Positions 17,647 through 25,807 of a stretch of 64,000 nt of DNA are shown here, one piece after another. The DNA is taken from the NCBI GenBank assembly GCA_963712465.1, contig CAVQHY010000010.1, positions 1 through 64,000 on the forward strand, given 5' to 3'. The notes beneath the pieces were generated by a model. That model did not search any database. It worked only from the letters and a program-made list of their open reading frames with translations, and was not told the origin of the DNA. Position 1 is the first letter of the stretch; each line of letters begins with the position of its first letter. The DNA comes from CAVQHY01 sp963712465 (GTDB lineage: Bacteria > Actinomycetota > Thermoleophilia > Gaiellales > Gaiellaceae). A program made the position numbers and the translations under genes.

Positions 17647-18669
17647 GTGAAGAAACGTGGGACTGTGATGGCGCTTGCCGCGATCGTCGCGGTCGTCATC
17701 CTCGCGGTCGCCGCCGGCATCGGCTTGGCCGCGCCGGCCGAGAGCTCCGGCACGACGATCAAGGCCGGCCTGATCTCGGACGTCGGCAAGTTCAACGACA
17801 AGTCGTTCAACCAGTCGGCGCTCGAAGGCTTCAAGCGGGCAAAGAAGGAGCTCGGCGTCCAGATCACGCCCGTCGAGTCACGCGCCGCGAGCGACTACAT
17901 CCCGAACCTGACGACGTGCGTGCGGAAGGGCAACCAGCTCTGCGTGAGCGTCGGCTTCCTGCTCGCGGACGCGACGAACACGGTTGCGAAGAAGTTCCCG
18001 AAGACGCAGTTCGCGATCGTCGACTACTCCGTGAACGCGGCCCCGTTCAAGCGCAACAAGAACGTCACGGGAATCACCTTCGCGACGAACGAGAACAGCT
18101 ACATGATCGGCTGTCTCGCCGCGCAGATGGCGAAGAAGGCGGGTGGCGACACGATCAGCGCCGTCGGCGGTCTGGAGATCCCGACCGTGACCATCTTCAT
18201 CGCGGCCTACCAGGCCGGCGCGTCGAAGTGCGTTCCGGGGACGAAGACCCTGATCGACTTCTCGCAGGAGTTCGTCGCGCAGGACAAGTGCAAGGAGATC
18301 GCACTCGACCAGATCAGCAAGGGCTCGAAGGCCGTCTTCGCGGTTGCCGGCGGCTGCGGGCTCGGCGCCCTCGACGCCGCGAAGGAGAACGGCGTCTGGG
18401 GCATCGGGGTCGACAGGGACCAGGCGTACCTCGGCCCGCACATCCTCACCAGCGCCGTCAAGAGGGTGGACGTCTCGACGTTCGTGACCGTGAGGCGGGT
18501 CGTCGAGAAGAAGCGGCTCGGCGGCTTCGACTTCAAGTTCAACCTGGCCAACAACGGCGTGGCGATCGGCAAGATCAGCCCGGACGTGCCGAAGGCGTAC
18601 ATCGCCAAGATGAACGCGCTCAAGCCTCTGATCATCTCGGGGAAGATCAAGCCTCCGACGACGCTCTAG
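17647..18669 (+). CDS. BMP-family (PnrA-like) substrate-binding protein of an ABC importer
   Basis: A 340-aa protein with a signal peptide (hydrophobic core VMALAAIVAVVILAVAAG) followed by a BMP domain: AGLISDVGKFNDKSFNQSA, TGITFATNENSYMIGCLAA, VFAVAGGCGLGALDAAKENG and VGVDRDQ-like GIGVDRDQAYLG. PnrA-type members bind purine nucleosides; others bind simple sugars. There is no lipobox cysteine near the cleavage site, unusual for a family of mostly lipoproteins. GTG 17647 has GGGGAG seven bases upstream; GTG 17629 is less likely. It heads an importer operon (ATPase 18758, permeases 20424 and 21640) and follows ribokinase and nucleoside hydrolase genes. Confidence 0.88.
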   Translation: MKKRGTVMALAAIVAVVILAVAAGIGLAAPAESSGTTIKAGLISDVGKFNDKSFNQSALEGFKRAKKELGVQITPVESRAASDYIPNLTTCVRKGNQLCVSVGFLLADATNTVAKKFPKTQFAIVDYSVNAAPFKRNKNVTGITFATNENSYMIGCLAAQMAKKAGGDTISAVGGLEIPTVTIFIAAYQAGASKCVPGTKTLIDFSQEFVAQDKCKEIALDQISKGSKAVFAVAGGCGLGALDAAKENGVWGIGVDRDQAYLGPHILTSAVKRVDVSTFVTVRRVVEKKRLGGFDFKFNLANNGVAIGKISPDVPKAYIAKMNALKPLIISGKIKPPTTL

Positions 18670-18690
18670 GCGAGTACCACCGCGTGTGTG

Positions 18691-18715
18691 AAGGGCGGGC
18701 TCCGAGCCCGCCCTT
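18691..18715 (+). terminator. strong hairpin after the BMP gene
   Basis: A perfect 11-bp stem (18691-18701 with 18705-18715) closes on a three-base loop, with A's leading into the stem and CGTCGTTCGG after it. The T tract is weak, so it may act as an attenuator or mRNA 3'-end stabiliser, keeping binding-protein mRNA more abundant than the downstream ATPase/permease mRNA. Confidence 0.65.
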
Positions 18716-18743
18716 CGTCGTTCGGTCCGGGAGACCCTGTCCG

Positions 18744-18749
18744 TAGAAT
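18744..18749 (+). promoter_or_regulatory. candidate leaderless -10 box TAGAAT
   Basis: TAGAAT is eight bases before GTG 18758, directly after the hairpin at 18691-18715. The ATPase gene may thus have its own promoter. Confidence 0.5.
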
Positions 18750-18757
18750 CCGCGCCG

Positions 18758-20290
18758 GTGGCCGACGAGACGCCAGTCCTCGAGCTGCGGGGCATCACCA
18801 AGCGCTTTCCCGGGCGTCGTCGCGAACGACCACGTCGACTTCGACCTGCGCCGCGGAGAGGTGCATGCGCTGCTCGGCGAGAACGGCGCCGGCAAGTCGA
18901 CGCTGATGAACATTCTCTACGGCCTCTACCACGCCGACGAGGGCGAGATCCTCCTGCACGGCGAGCGCGTCACCATCGCCTCGCCGCTCGAAGGCGATCG
19001 AGCTCGGGATCGGCATGGTGCACCAGCACTTCATGCTCGTGCCCGTGATGACGGTGGCCGAGAACCTCGTGCTCGGCGAGGAGCCGGAGAAGGGGCCGCT
19101 CCTCGACGCATGCCGAAGCCGAGCGGCGGACGCGCGCGATGGCAACTGCGCTCGGCTTCGCGGTCGATCCGCACGCGCTCGTCGAGGACATCAGCGTGGG
19201 CCAGCAGCAGCGCGTCGAGATCCTGAAGGCGCTCTACCGCAGGGCGGACATCCTCATCCTCGACGAGCCGACGGCCGTCCTGACGCCGCAGGAGGCCAAG
19301 GAGCTCGGTCAGATCATCCGGACGCTCACGAACGAGGGCCACTCGATCATCTTCATCACCCACAAGCTCGACGAGGTGCTCCAGTTCGCCGACCGCATCA
19401 CCGTGCTGCGGCGCGGCAAGACCGTCGAGACGGTTCCGCGCGAGGGCGCCACGGAGGAGGGGCTCGCCCGCCTGATGGTCGGCCGCCACGTCCTGCTGCA
19501 GGTCGACAAGCCGCCGCCGAGGCCGGGCGAGTTTCTGCTCACCGTCGACGACCTCCACGTCCTCGACGACCGGGGGCTCGAGACGGTCAAGGGCGTCTCG
19601 CTCGAGGTGCGTGCGAACGAGATCGTCGGCATCGCGGGCGTGGACGGCAACGGGCAGACGGAGCTGATCGAGGCGATCGCCGGCATGCGCCCGCCCGCGA
19701 GCGGGCGGATCGCCGTCGGCGGGGTGGACGTGACCGGTGCCACGGCTCGCGAAGCCTTCGACGCGGGCCTCGGGCACATTCCGCAGGACCGCCAGCGGTA
19801 CGGGCTCGTGCTCGACTTCAGCCTGGCGGAGAACCTCGCCCTCCACGACGTCTCGAAGCCGCCGAACTCGCGGCTCGGCTGGCTGTCGCCGCGCGGGCTC
19901 GTCAAGCGCGCGGGCTTGATCCTCGCCGACTTCGACGTCCGCGGCGGCGGGCCGCAGACGCACGCGGGGGCTCTCTCGGGCGGCAACCAGCAGAAGGTCG
20001 TCGTCGCCCGTGAGGTGACGCGCAACCCTCTCGTCCTGCTCGCGGCCCAGCCGACCCGTGGGCTCGACGTCGGCGCGATCGAGTACGTGCACCGCCGTCT
20101 GGTCGAGGAGCGCGACCGCGGCCGTGCCGTCCTGCTGATCTCGCTCGAGATCGACGAGGTCCTCTCGTTAGCCGACCGCATCCTCGTCATGTACGAGGGG
20201 CAGATCGTGGCGGAGTACGCGCCCGGGGTCTCCGAGGACGAGGTGGGCCTCGCCATGACGGGGGCACGACGGGACGAGGTTCCGGCATGA
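18758..20290 (+). CDS. simple-sugar/nucleoside ABC importer ATPase (MglA-type), three apparent frameshifts
   Basis: This would be a ~510-aa protein with two ABC domains. Reading needs three +1 shifts: about 18809-18815 (after RGITKRFPG), 18990-18994 (after GERVTIASPL) and 19108-19113 (after EEPEKGPLLD). First domain: GENGAGKSTLMNILYG (Walker A), DISVGQQQRVEILKAL (signature), ILILDEPTAVLTP (Walker B). The second, degenerate domain has VDGNGQTELIEAI, GALSGGNQQKVVVARE and QPTRGLDVGAIE, typical of MglA/RbsA. Family features are intact on both sides of every shift, so the damage is very recent or artefactual. It energises the permeases at 20424 and 21640. Confidence 0.85.
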
Positions 20291-20315
20291 GCGTCGCTCA
20301 CCTTCGGCTCGCTCC

Positions 20316-20342
20316 CGCGGGGGAAACCATGTTTACCCCGCG
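20316..20342 (+). repeat. intergenic hairpin 1 between importer ATPase and permease
   Basis: Bases 20316-20327 pair with 20331-20342 around the loop CAT, with one G/A mismatch. The stem combines a GC-rich base with AAAC/GTTT at the top. It is the first of three hairpins in the 133-base spacer. Confidence 0.6.
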
Positions 20343-20361
20343 CGCCCCCTTCTTCCACGTA

Positions 20362-20387
20362 GTGGGGGAACCTCCCGGTTCCCCCAC
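20362..20387 (+). repeat. intergenic hairpin 2 between importer ATPase and permease
   Basis: GTGGGGGAAC (20362-20371) pairs perfectly with GTTCCCCCAC (20378-20387) around a six-base loop. There is no T tract, so simple rho-independent termination is unlikely; attenuation or mRNA protection is possible. Confidence 0.65.
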
Positions 20388-20399
20388 ACCCCCTCCACA

Positions 20400-20430
20400 C
20401 GCTCATAGGCCAAGGACTGGCCTATGAGCG
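20400..20430 (+). promoter_or_regulatory. 13-bp hairpin burying the permease start codon
   Basis: CGCTCATAGGCCA (20400-20412) is the exact complement of TGGCCTATGAGCG (20418-20430). The five-base loop AGGAC (20413-20417) is the likely Shine-Dalgarno, and the ATG start (20424-20426) lies within the 3' strand. In mRNA this fold would occlude the start codon and so could set or switch permease translation. Confidence 0.6.
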
Positions 20431-21643
20431 CCGTCGAGCCGACTCCGCCGGCGACGCCCCCGCCGGCCGTACCGACCGGGGAACGGGCGGGCAGCTTCTT
20501 CGCGGGCCTCGGCGCTCGCTCGGGCGGTGTGTGGACGGCGATCGTGACGACGCTGCTCGCCTTCTTCGTGGGCGGGCTCGTCGTCCTCGCGACGGGCCAC
20601 AACCCGCTGTCGACCTACAAGGGGATCTTCAACGGCACCGGCCTGACCTGGTTCTTCCCCTGGGTCTCCGGGGACGAGCGGAGCTTTGCCGCGTTCAACC
20701 TCCAGCAGACCCTGCTCCTGACGGCGACGCTGATGCTCACCGGCCTTGCGGTCGCCTTTGCCTTCCGCTGCGGCATGTTCAACATCGGCGGCCAGGGCCA
20801 GTACATCGTCGGGACGATCATCGCCACCTGGGTCGGGGTCTCCTTCGTCGAGCTGAACTCGTTCCTCCACATCGCCCTCGTGATCGTCCTGGCCTCCCTC
20901 GCCGGGGCGGTCTGGGCGGGCATCGCCGGGATCCTGAAGGCCACGGTGGGAGCCCACGAGGTGATCTCGACGATCATGCTCAACTGGATCGCGATCTGGA
21001 TCGGGAGCTACCTGTTCGGGCAGGGAGGGCCGCTCCAGAACACGTTCGACGCCTCGGTGCCGATCTCGGACGACATCGCCGAGGGCGCCAAGCTGCCCGT
21101 CTGGTGGGGAGACAAGGATCTGCAGGGCCTCCACATCGGCTTCTTCATCGCGATCGCCGCTCTCGTGGCGTTCTGGCTCATTCTCAGCCGGACGACGCTC
21201 GGCTACCGGGTGCGAGCGGTCGGCTTCAACCCCGAGGCGGCCCGCTACGGCGGCATCAACGTCGCCCGTAGCTACTTCGTCGCGATGGCGATCTCCGGCC
21301 TCTTCGCCGGCCTCGCCGGCGCGATCGACATCCTCGGCTGGCAGTACCGGCTGGGCGTCACTCGACGTCCAGCTGCTCGACCATCGGCTTCATCGGCATC
21401 GCGGTCGCCCTGCTCGGTCGCAACACCGCCGTCGGGATCGCGTTCGCGTCGCTGCTGTTCGGGGCGCTCCTCTACGGCACGTCGACGCGGAGCCTCGACC
21501 CCGAGGTGTTCCAGCCGGAGCTCGCCGGGAACCTGACGCTGATGATCCAGGCCCTCGTGCTCCTGTTCGTCGGCGCCGACGTGCTCGTCATCTTCGTCTG
21601 GCGGCGCATCCGTCGGAAGCGGCACGCGGAGTCGCCCGCGTGA
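20424..21643 (+). CDS. ABC importer permease 1 (BPD_transp_2), two apparent frameshifts
   Basis: An integral membrane protein of about 405 aa once repaired, with around nine hydrophobic segments. The EAA-like loop region reads GTIIATWVGV, then AGILKATVGAHEVISTIMLNWIA, and FRCGMFNIGGQGQYIVG is typical of YufP/nucleoside importer permeases. Near 21360 and 21371-21376 two +1 shifts occur; the correct frame resumes at IGFIGIAVALLGRNTAVGIA and ends at TGA 21641-21643, which overlaps GTG 21640 of permease 2 (GTGA). The start codon is inside a hairpin. It pairs with permease 2 to form the membrane channel. Confidence 0.82.
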
Positions 21644-22803
21644 GTACACAGGCCCAGGCCCCGAGGGCGTACCGCGGCGTCCGCCTCGCCGAGCCCCGCA
21701 CCGTCGCGATCGCCGGCATCGCGCTGGGCCTCGCCGCGTTCGTGGTCGCGCTGCCGCCGATCACCGCGCGGAGCCCCGTCTGGCCGATCATGATCGGGCT
21801 GCTCGGCGTCTTCGCGGGCGTCTGGGCGGCGACGCGCGGGGAGCGCAGGCTCGGCTGGGGGGCGGTCGCTGTCGGGATCGTCGGCTGCGGGCTCGCCGTG
21901 CTGGCGACCCGTTCGAGCGTCACGAACCTCGAGGCGGTGTTCACCGGCGGGCTCCTGCTGGCGACGCTGAGGTTCGCGACGCCGCTCACGTTCGCCGCGA
22001 TCGGTGGGATGTTCTCCGAGCGCAGCGGCGTCGTGAACATCGGGCTCGAGGGGATGATGCTCACGGGCGCCTTCTTCGGTGTCGTGGGCGCAGAGAAGAG
22101 CGGCTCGTGGGTCGTAGGCGTGGCGGCGGCAATGCTCGCGGGTGCCGTTCTCGCCGGGATCCACGCGTTCTTCTCGATCAACATCCGTACGGATCAGATC
22201 GTCAGCGGCACGGCGATCAACTTCCTCGCGCTCGGCGTAACCGGCTACTTCTTCATCCAGATCTACGGAGACCAGGGCACGCCGGGGGACATCGCCCGGA
22301 TCCCCGAGGTCGGTGGCCTGAACCTGATGATCTGGCTGAGCTTCCTGCTCGTGATCGCCTCGTACGTCGTCATGTTCAAGACGCCCTTCGGGTTGCGTCT
22401 TCGTGCCGTCGGCGAGCATCCGAGGGCGGCCGACACGGTCGGAATCTCGGTCTACGGCATGCGCTACGTCGGTGTGATCCTCTCGGGAATCCTGGCGGCG
22501 CTCGGCGGCGCGTACCTGTCGATCGGGTTCCTCGGCTCGTTCAACGAGAACATGACGGCCGGCAGAGGCTTCATCGCGCTGGCGGCGCTCATCTTCGGGA
22601 ACTGGCGGCCGTTCGGGGCGTTCGGGGCGGCGCTCCTGTTCGGCTTCTCGACCGCGCTCGCCTACCAGCTCGACGTCTACTCGGAGTCGGGCGCCGTCCT
22701 CTTCCAGGCGCTGCCCTACGTGCTCACGCTTGTCGCGCTCGCCGGCATCATCGGCCGCACCCGACCGCCCGCGGCGATCTCGAAGCCCTACGTCAAGCAG
22801 TGA
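21640..22803 (+). CDS. ABC importer permease 2 (BPD_transp_2)
   Basis: An intact 387-aa membrane protein with about ten hydrophobic segments and the permease hallmarks GMFSERSGVVNIGLEGMML, SINIRTDQIVSGTAINFLAL and RLRAVGEHPRAADTVGI (coupling loop). This matches YufQ-like nucleoside/simple-sugar permeases partnered with BMP proteins. Its GTG overlaps the permease 1 stop, showing that the true permease 1 frame ends at 21643. Substrate inferred from the operon: nucleosides. Confidence 0.87.
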   Translation: MSTQAQAPRAYRGVRLAEPRTVAIAGIALGLAAFVVALPPITARSPVWPIMIGLLGVFAGVWAATRGERRLGWGAVAVGIVGCGLAVLATRSSVTNLEAVFTGGLLLATLRFATPLTFAAIGGMFSERSGVVNIGLEGMMLTGAFFGVVGAEKSGSWVVGVAAAMLAGAVLAGIHAFFSINIRTDQIVSGTAINFLALGVTGYFFIQIYGDQGTPGDIARIPEVGGLNLMIWLSFLLVIASYVVMFKTPFGLRLRAVGEHPRAADTVGISVYGMRYVGVILSGILAALGGAYLSIGFLGSFNENMTAGRGFIALAALIFGNWRPFGAFGAALLFGFSTALAYQLDVYSESGAVLFQALPYVLTLVALAGIIGRTRPPAAISKPYVKQ

Positions 22804-22807
22804 CTCC

Positions 22808-23140
22808 GTGGTGATGCACAACCTGAAGGCGGTCTTGTCGGTGCTCTGCGGCCTGCTCGCACTAGGCGTCCTGATCGTGGGCGGCGGTGCGGCCCGCTAC
22901 GTCGACGAGGTCGGCCTGCGCGAAGCGTCGATCGCGGTCGGCACCGGCTTCCTGCTCGCGCTCCTGACGATCTCGCTCGCCCGTCGCGCCCGGTTCGACT
23001 ACCAGCGCACGCTCGGCCGCAAGGGCGGGCGGGGCGTCGCCAGGACCGGTCGGTTTCTCGGGGTGACCGCCCTGCTGATCTCTCTCACCGCGGCGCTCGC
23101 GATCGGCGTCTACCTCATCCTGACGCTCGTCCTCGACTGA
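22808..23140 (+). CDS. small three-helix membrane protein
   Basis: A protein of about 110 aa with three predicted transmembrane helices (around residues 5-27, 38-57 and 80-107) and a short basic loop RRARFDYQRTLGRKGGRG. Consecutive GTG GTG ATG at 22808-22816 make the exact start ambiguous by two residues. It follows permease 2 by four bases and may belong to that transcript. Not a recognised family. Confidence 0.65.
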   Translation: MVMHNLKAVLSVLCGLLALGVLIVGGGAARYVDEVGLREASIAVGTGFLLALLTISLARRARFDYQRTLGRKGGRGVARTGRFLGVTALLISLTAALAIGVYLILTLVLD

Positions 23141-23210
23141 TCCGGCGGGCTGGGCGGGCGGGGTGTGGTCCGCCAGGACCGGGCGAGTGGGCTCTGCTTG
23201 CCGCGGCTGC

Positions 23211-23216
23211 TACGAT
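23211..23216 (+). promoter_or_regulatory. candidate leaderless -10 box TACGAT
   Basis: TACGAT is eight bases before GTG 23225 and fixes that start over earlier in-frame codons. Confidence 0.5.
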
Positions 23217-23224
23217 CGGCCTCC

Positions 23225-23965
23225 GTGTTCGAGATCGGGAACAGCCTGCGCGAGGCGCGGCTGCGGCAGGAGCTCGACCTCCTGCGCGCCGAGAGCGACA
23301 CGAAGATCCGGGGCAGGTACCTGCAGGCGCTCGAGGACGAGCAGTTCGAGGTCCTGCCGGGAGACACGTACGTCAAGGGCTTTCTCCGGACGTACGCAGA
23401 CTATCTCGGGCTCGATGCTCAGCTGTACGTCGACGAGTACAACTCGCGCTTCGCGCAGTCCGACGACCCGCCGATCGCCAGCCGGTCGGCGCCGAGCCGG
23501 CGCCGGCGGCGGGCGGAGTCGAGCGCCCTGGTCGTCGCGCTGGCCGGAATCGTCGCCGTGACGGCGCTGTTGATCGTCGCCTGGCAGCTTCGCACGGGCG
23601 ATTCCGACGGCAGCGGCCAAGCGTCCGCTCCCGCCGCGCCTCCGGCGGCCTCGCCTCCCGCGGCGCCCCCGGCCGAGGCCGTCCCGGCCGGCCCGGAGCA
23701 ACAGCCGGTCACCGTCGTGCTGAACGCGATTCGCGGCAACACCTGGCTGGCGGTTCGCGCCGGCTCGGCGGCGGGCGAGCTCCTGTTTCAGGGCACGCTC
23801 GAGAAGGGCCAGACGCAGCGGTTCGTGCGCAAGCGCGTCTGGCTCCAGTACGGCGCCGGCAACCATCTCGAGCTGAAGGTGAACGGGGAGCAGACCGACG
23901 TACCGGCCGGCGCGGCGATCGTGGCCGTCGGGCCGAAGGGCGTCAAGGTCGTCTCGACCGGGTGA
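23225..23965 (+). CDS. RodZ-like helix-turn-helix membrane protein
   Basis: A 246-aa protein. The N-terminal HTH_25 domain reads FEIGNSLREARLRQELDL, then TKIRGRYLQALEDEQFEVL and VKGFLRTYADYLGLD. A basic linker, one transmembrane helix (about residues 98-120), a Pro/Ala-rich spacer and a C-terminal DUF4115 beta domain follow. RodZ links MreB to the elongation machinery; in actinobacteria lacking MreB the role is less clear. Its TGA overlaps cinA's GTG (GTGA). The gene opens the cinA-thpR-recA block. Confidence 0.82.
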   Translation: MFEIGNSLREARLRQELDLLRAESDTKIRGRYLQALEDEQFEVLPGDTYVKGFLRTYADYLGLDAQLYVDEYNSRFAQSDDPPIASRSAPSRRRRRAESSALVVALAGIVAVTALLIVAWQLRTGDSDGSGQASAPAAPPAASPPAAPPAEAVPAGPEQQPVTVVLNAIRGNTWLAVRAGSAAGELLFQGTLEKGQTQRFVRKRVWLQYGAGNHLELKVNGEQTDVPAGAAIVAVGPKGVKVVSTG

Positions 23966-25239
23966 TCGCGCGGCCGCGCGCGGTCGTCGTCGTCACGGGC
24001 TCGGAGCTCGTGCGCGGCGGTCGCCGAGACGAGAACGGGCCCTATCTCGCGCGCGAGCTCACCGACCTCGGGCTCGAGCCGGCTCAGGTGATCGTGGTCG
24101 GTGACCGCCCCGACGAGCTCGAGCGCGTGCTCGCCGAGGGGCTGGGCGCAGATCTGTGCCTGTGCTCCGGCGGGCTCGGCCCCACGCATGATGACCGGAC
24201 GATCGAGCTGATCGCGCAGGCAACCGGCCGCCCGCTGGTCGTCGACGCGGAGCTCGAACGGGAGATCGAGGCCGTGTCACGTGGCGCTGCCGAGCGCCTC
24301 GGTCGTCCCTATGCCGATTTCGCGGCGGGTGTGACCAAGCAGGCGTCGCTTCCGCGGGGAGCCGTGTCGCTCGGGCTGGCGGGGACCGCGCCGGGGGTGC
24401 TGCTCGAGCACGGAGGGCGTGTCGTCGTCGCGCTGCCCGGCCCGCCGGGCGAGCTGCGGCGGCTGTGGCTGGCGGTCGTCGAGCACTCCGCATTTCGCGC
24501 GATCGTCGAGCGGATCCGCCCACGCGAGCACCGGGTCCTGAGGTTCTTCGGGCCGAGCGAGTCGGCGGTGGCGCGCGTGCTTGAGGAGTCAGGGGGCGAC
24601 GGAAGCGGGGTGGAGGCAACGGTCTGCGCGCGCGATCTCGAGATCCATGTGGATCTCTTCGTCGAGCCGGACGGCGAGGCCCGAGCGTCGGCTCTCGAGG
24701 CCGGCCTGCGCAACCGCTTCGGCGCGGAGCTCTTCGCCGACGACGAACGCCCGGTCGAGGAGCTCGTCCTCGACCTCTGTCGCGCGCGCGGATATCGCCT
24801 CGCGACCGCCGAGTCGTGCACGGGCGGGCTCGTCGGCAGCCGGCTGACGTCGGTGCCCGGGGCGAGCGACGTCGTCCTCGGGGCGATCGTCGCCTACGCG
24901 AACGCGGTCAAGGAGCGAGAGCTCGGCGTTCCGGCCGGGGTGCTCGAGCGCCACGGCTCGGTCTCGGCCGAGACCGCCGACGCGATGGCGGACGGCGTCC
25001 GAGAGCGGCTCGGGGCCGAGGTCGCGGTCTCGACGACCGGCGTCGCAGGGCCGGGCGGCGGGACCCCCGAGAAGCCCGTCGGCCTCATCTTCGTCTCGGC
25101 TGTCTCGCCGGAGGGACGGCTGGCGCGGCGGCTCGAGCTGCCGGGAGACCGCGAGGCGGTGCGCCAGCGGACAACGGCCGTCGCTCTTCATCTCCTGCGG
25201 CGCCTTCTGACACGGTCCGGCGCAGAATCGAGTGGTTGA
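23962..25239 (+). CDS. cinA: CinA-family nicotinamide-nucleotide amidohydrolase
   Basis: A 425-aa protein in the standard two-domain layout. The N-terminal MoCF-like COG1058 domain has VVVTGSELVRGGRRDENGPY and CSGGLGPTHDDRT; the C-terminal CinA domain (from about residue 265) has ATAESCTGGLVGSRLTSVPG, with the catalytic serine, and STTGVAGPGGGTPEKPVGL. It deamidates NMN in pyridine-nucleotide recycling. The position directly upstream of recA is a long-known genomic association. GTGA overlap with rodZ; its 3' end overlaps the thpR start by eight bases. Confidence 0.93.
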   Translation: MIARPRAVVVVTGSELVRGGRRDENGPYLARELTDLGLEPAQVIVVGDRPDELERVLAEGLGADLCLCSGGLGPTHDDRTIELIAQATGRPLVVDAELEREIEAVSRGAAERLGRPYADFAAGVTKQASLPRGAVSLGLAGTAPGVLLEHGGRVVVALPGPPGELRRLWLAVVEHSAFRAIVERIRPREHRVLRFFGPSESAVARVLEESGGDGSGVEATVCARDLEIHVDLFVEPDGEARASALEAGLRNRFGAELFADDERPVEELVLDLCRARGYRLATAESCTGGLVGSRLTSVPGASDVVLGAIVAYANAVKERELGVPAGVLERHGSVSAETADAMADGVRERLGAEVAVSTTGVAGPGGGTPEKPVGLIFVSAVSPEGRLARRLELPGDREAVRQRTTAVALHLLRRLLTRSGAESSG

Positions 25240-25807
25240 GCGGGGTACTCTCGAAGGCGATGACCGCCTTCGTCTCTTCGTTGCGCTCCGGCTTCCGCCC
25301 GCCACCGTCGACCGGCTCGCGGCCTGGCAGGCGCAGGAGCTCTCCGGACGGCCCGGAGTTCGCATCCTGCCGAAGGAGCACCTCCACGTCACGGTCGCCT
25401 TCCTCGGCTCCAGGCCGCGCGGCGACGTCCCGAGGATCGTGGCCGCGGTGCGTGAGGCTGCGCTCCACGCACCGCGGCCCGTGCTCGCCACCCGTGGCTA
25501 CCGCGAGACGCAGCGCGTGGGGATGGTCACCCTCTCCGAGGCCGAGCCGCGCTACGCGCATCGCTTCGCGGGGAGCGTCATGATCGCCCTCGAAGAGCTC
25601 GGAGTGTACGAGCGCGAGCGGCGCGACTGGCTCCCGCACGTCACCGTCGCCCGCTTCCGGACACCGCCCCGGCTCGACCCGCCGCTCCCCGAGCTCGGCA
25701 CGTTCAGTCCGTCCGAGGCCGCTCTCTATCATTCGGTGCTGCGGCCGACCGGGGCGCAGTACGAGCTTCTCGAATCCGTTGCCCTAGGAGGTTCATCCGT
25801 TGACTGA
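25232..25807 (+). CDS. thpR: RNA 2',3'-cyclic phosphodiesterase
   Basis: A 191-aa 2H-phosphoesterase. The two HxTx motifs are HVTVAFLG (about residue 52) and HVTVARFR (about residue 138). The family opens 2',3'-cyclic phosphates, historically described as a 2'-5' RNA ligase. GTG 25232 overlaps the cinA end; the conserved LRLFVALRLP begins about 13 residues in, so a slightly later start is possible. Its last codons overlap the TTG start of recA. Confidence 0.88.
   Translation: MVERGTLEGDDRLRLFVALRLPPATVDRLAAWQAQELSGRPGVRILPKEHLHVTVAFLGSRPRGDVPRIVAAVREAALHAPRPVLATRGYRETQRVGMVTLSEAEPRYAHRFAGSVMIALEELGVYERERRDWLPHVTVARFRTPPRLDPPLPELGTFSPSEAALYHSVLRPTGAQYELLESVALGGSSVD
25786..25791 (+). promoter_or_regulatory. 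Shine-Dalgarno AGGAGG that fixes the recA TTG start
   Basis: A perfect AGGAGG eight bases upstream of TTG 25800 inside the thpR coding end. It supports translation of recA from a TTG that would otherwise look weak. Confidence 0.7.
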
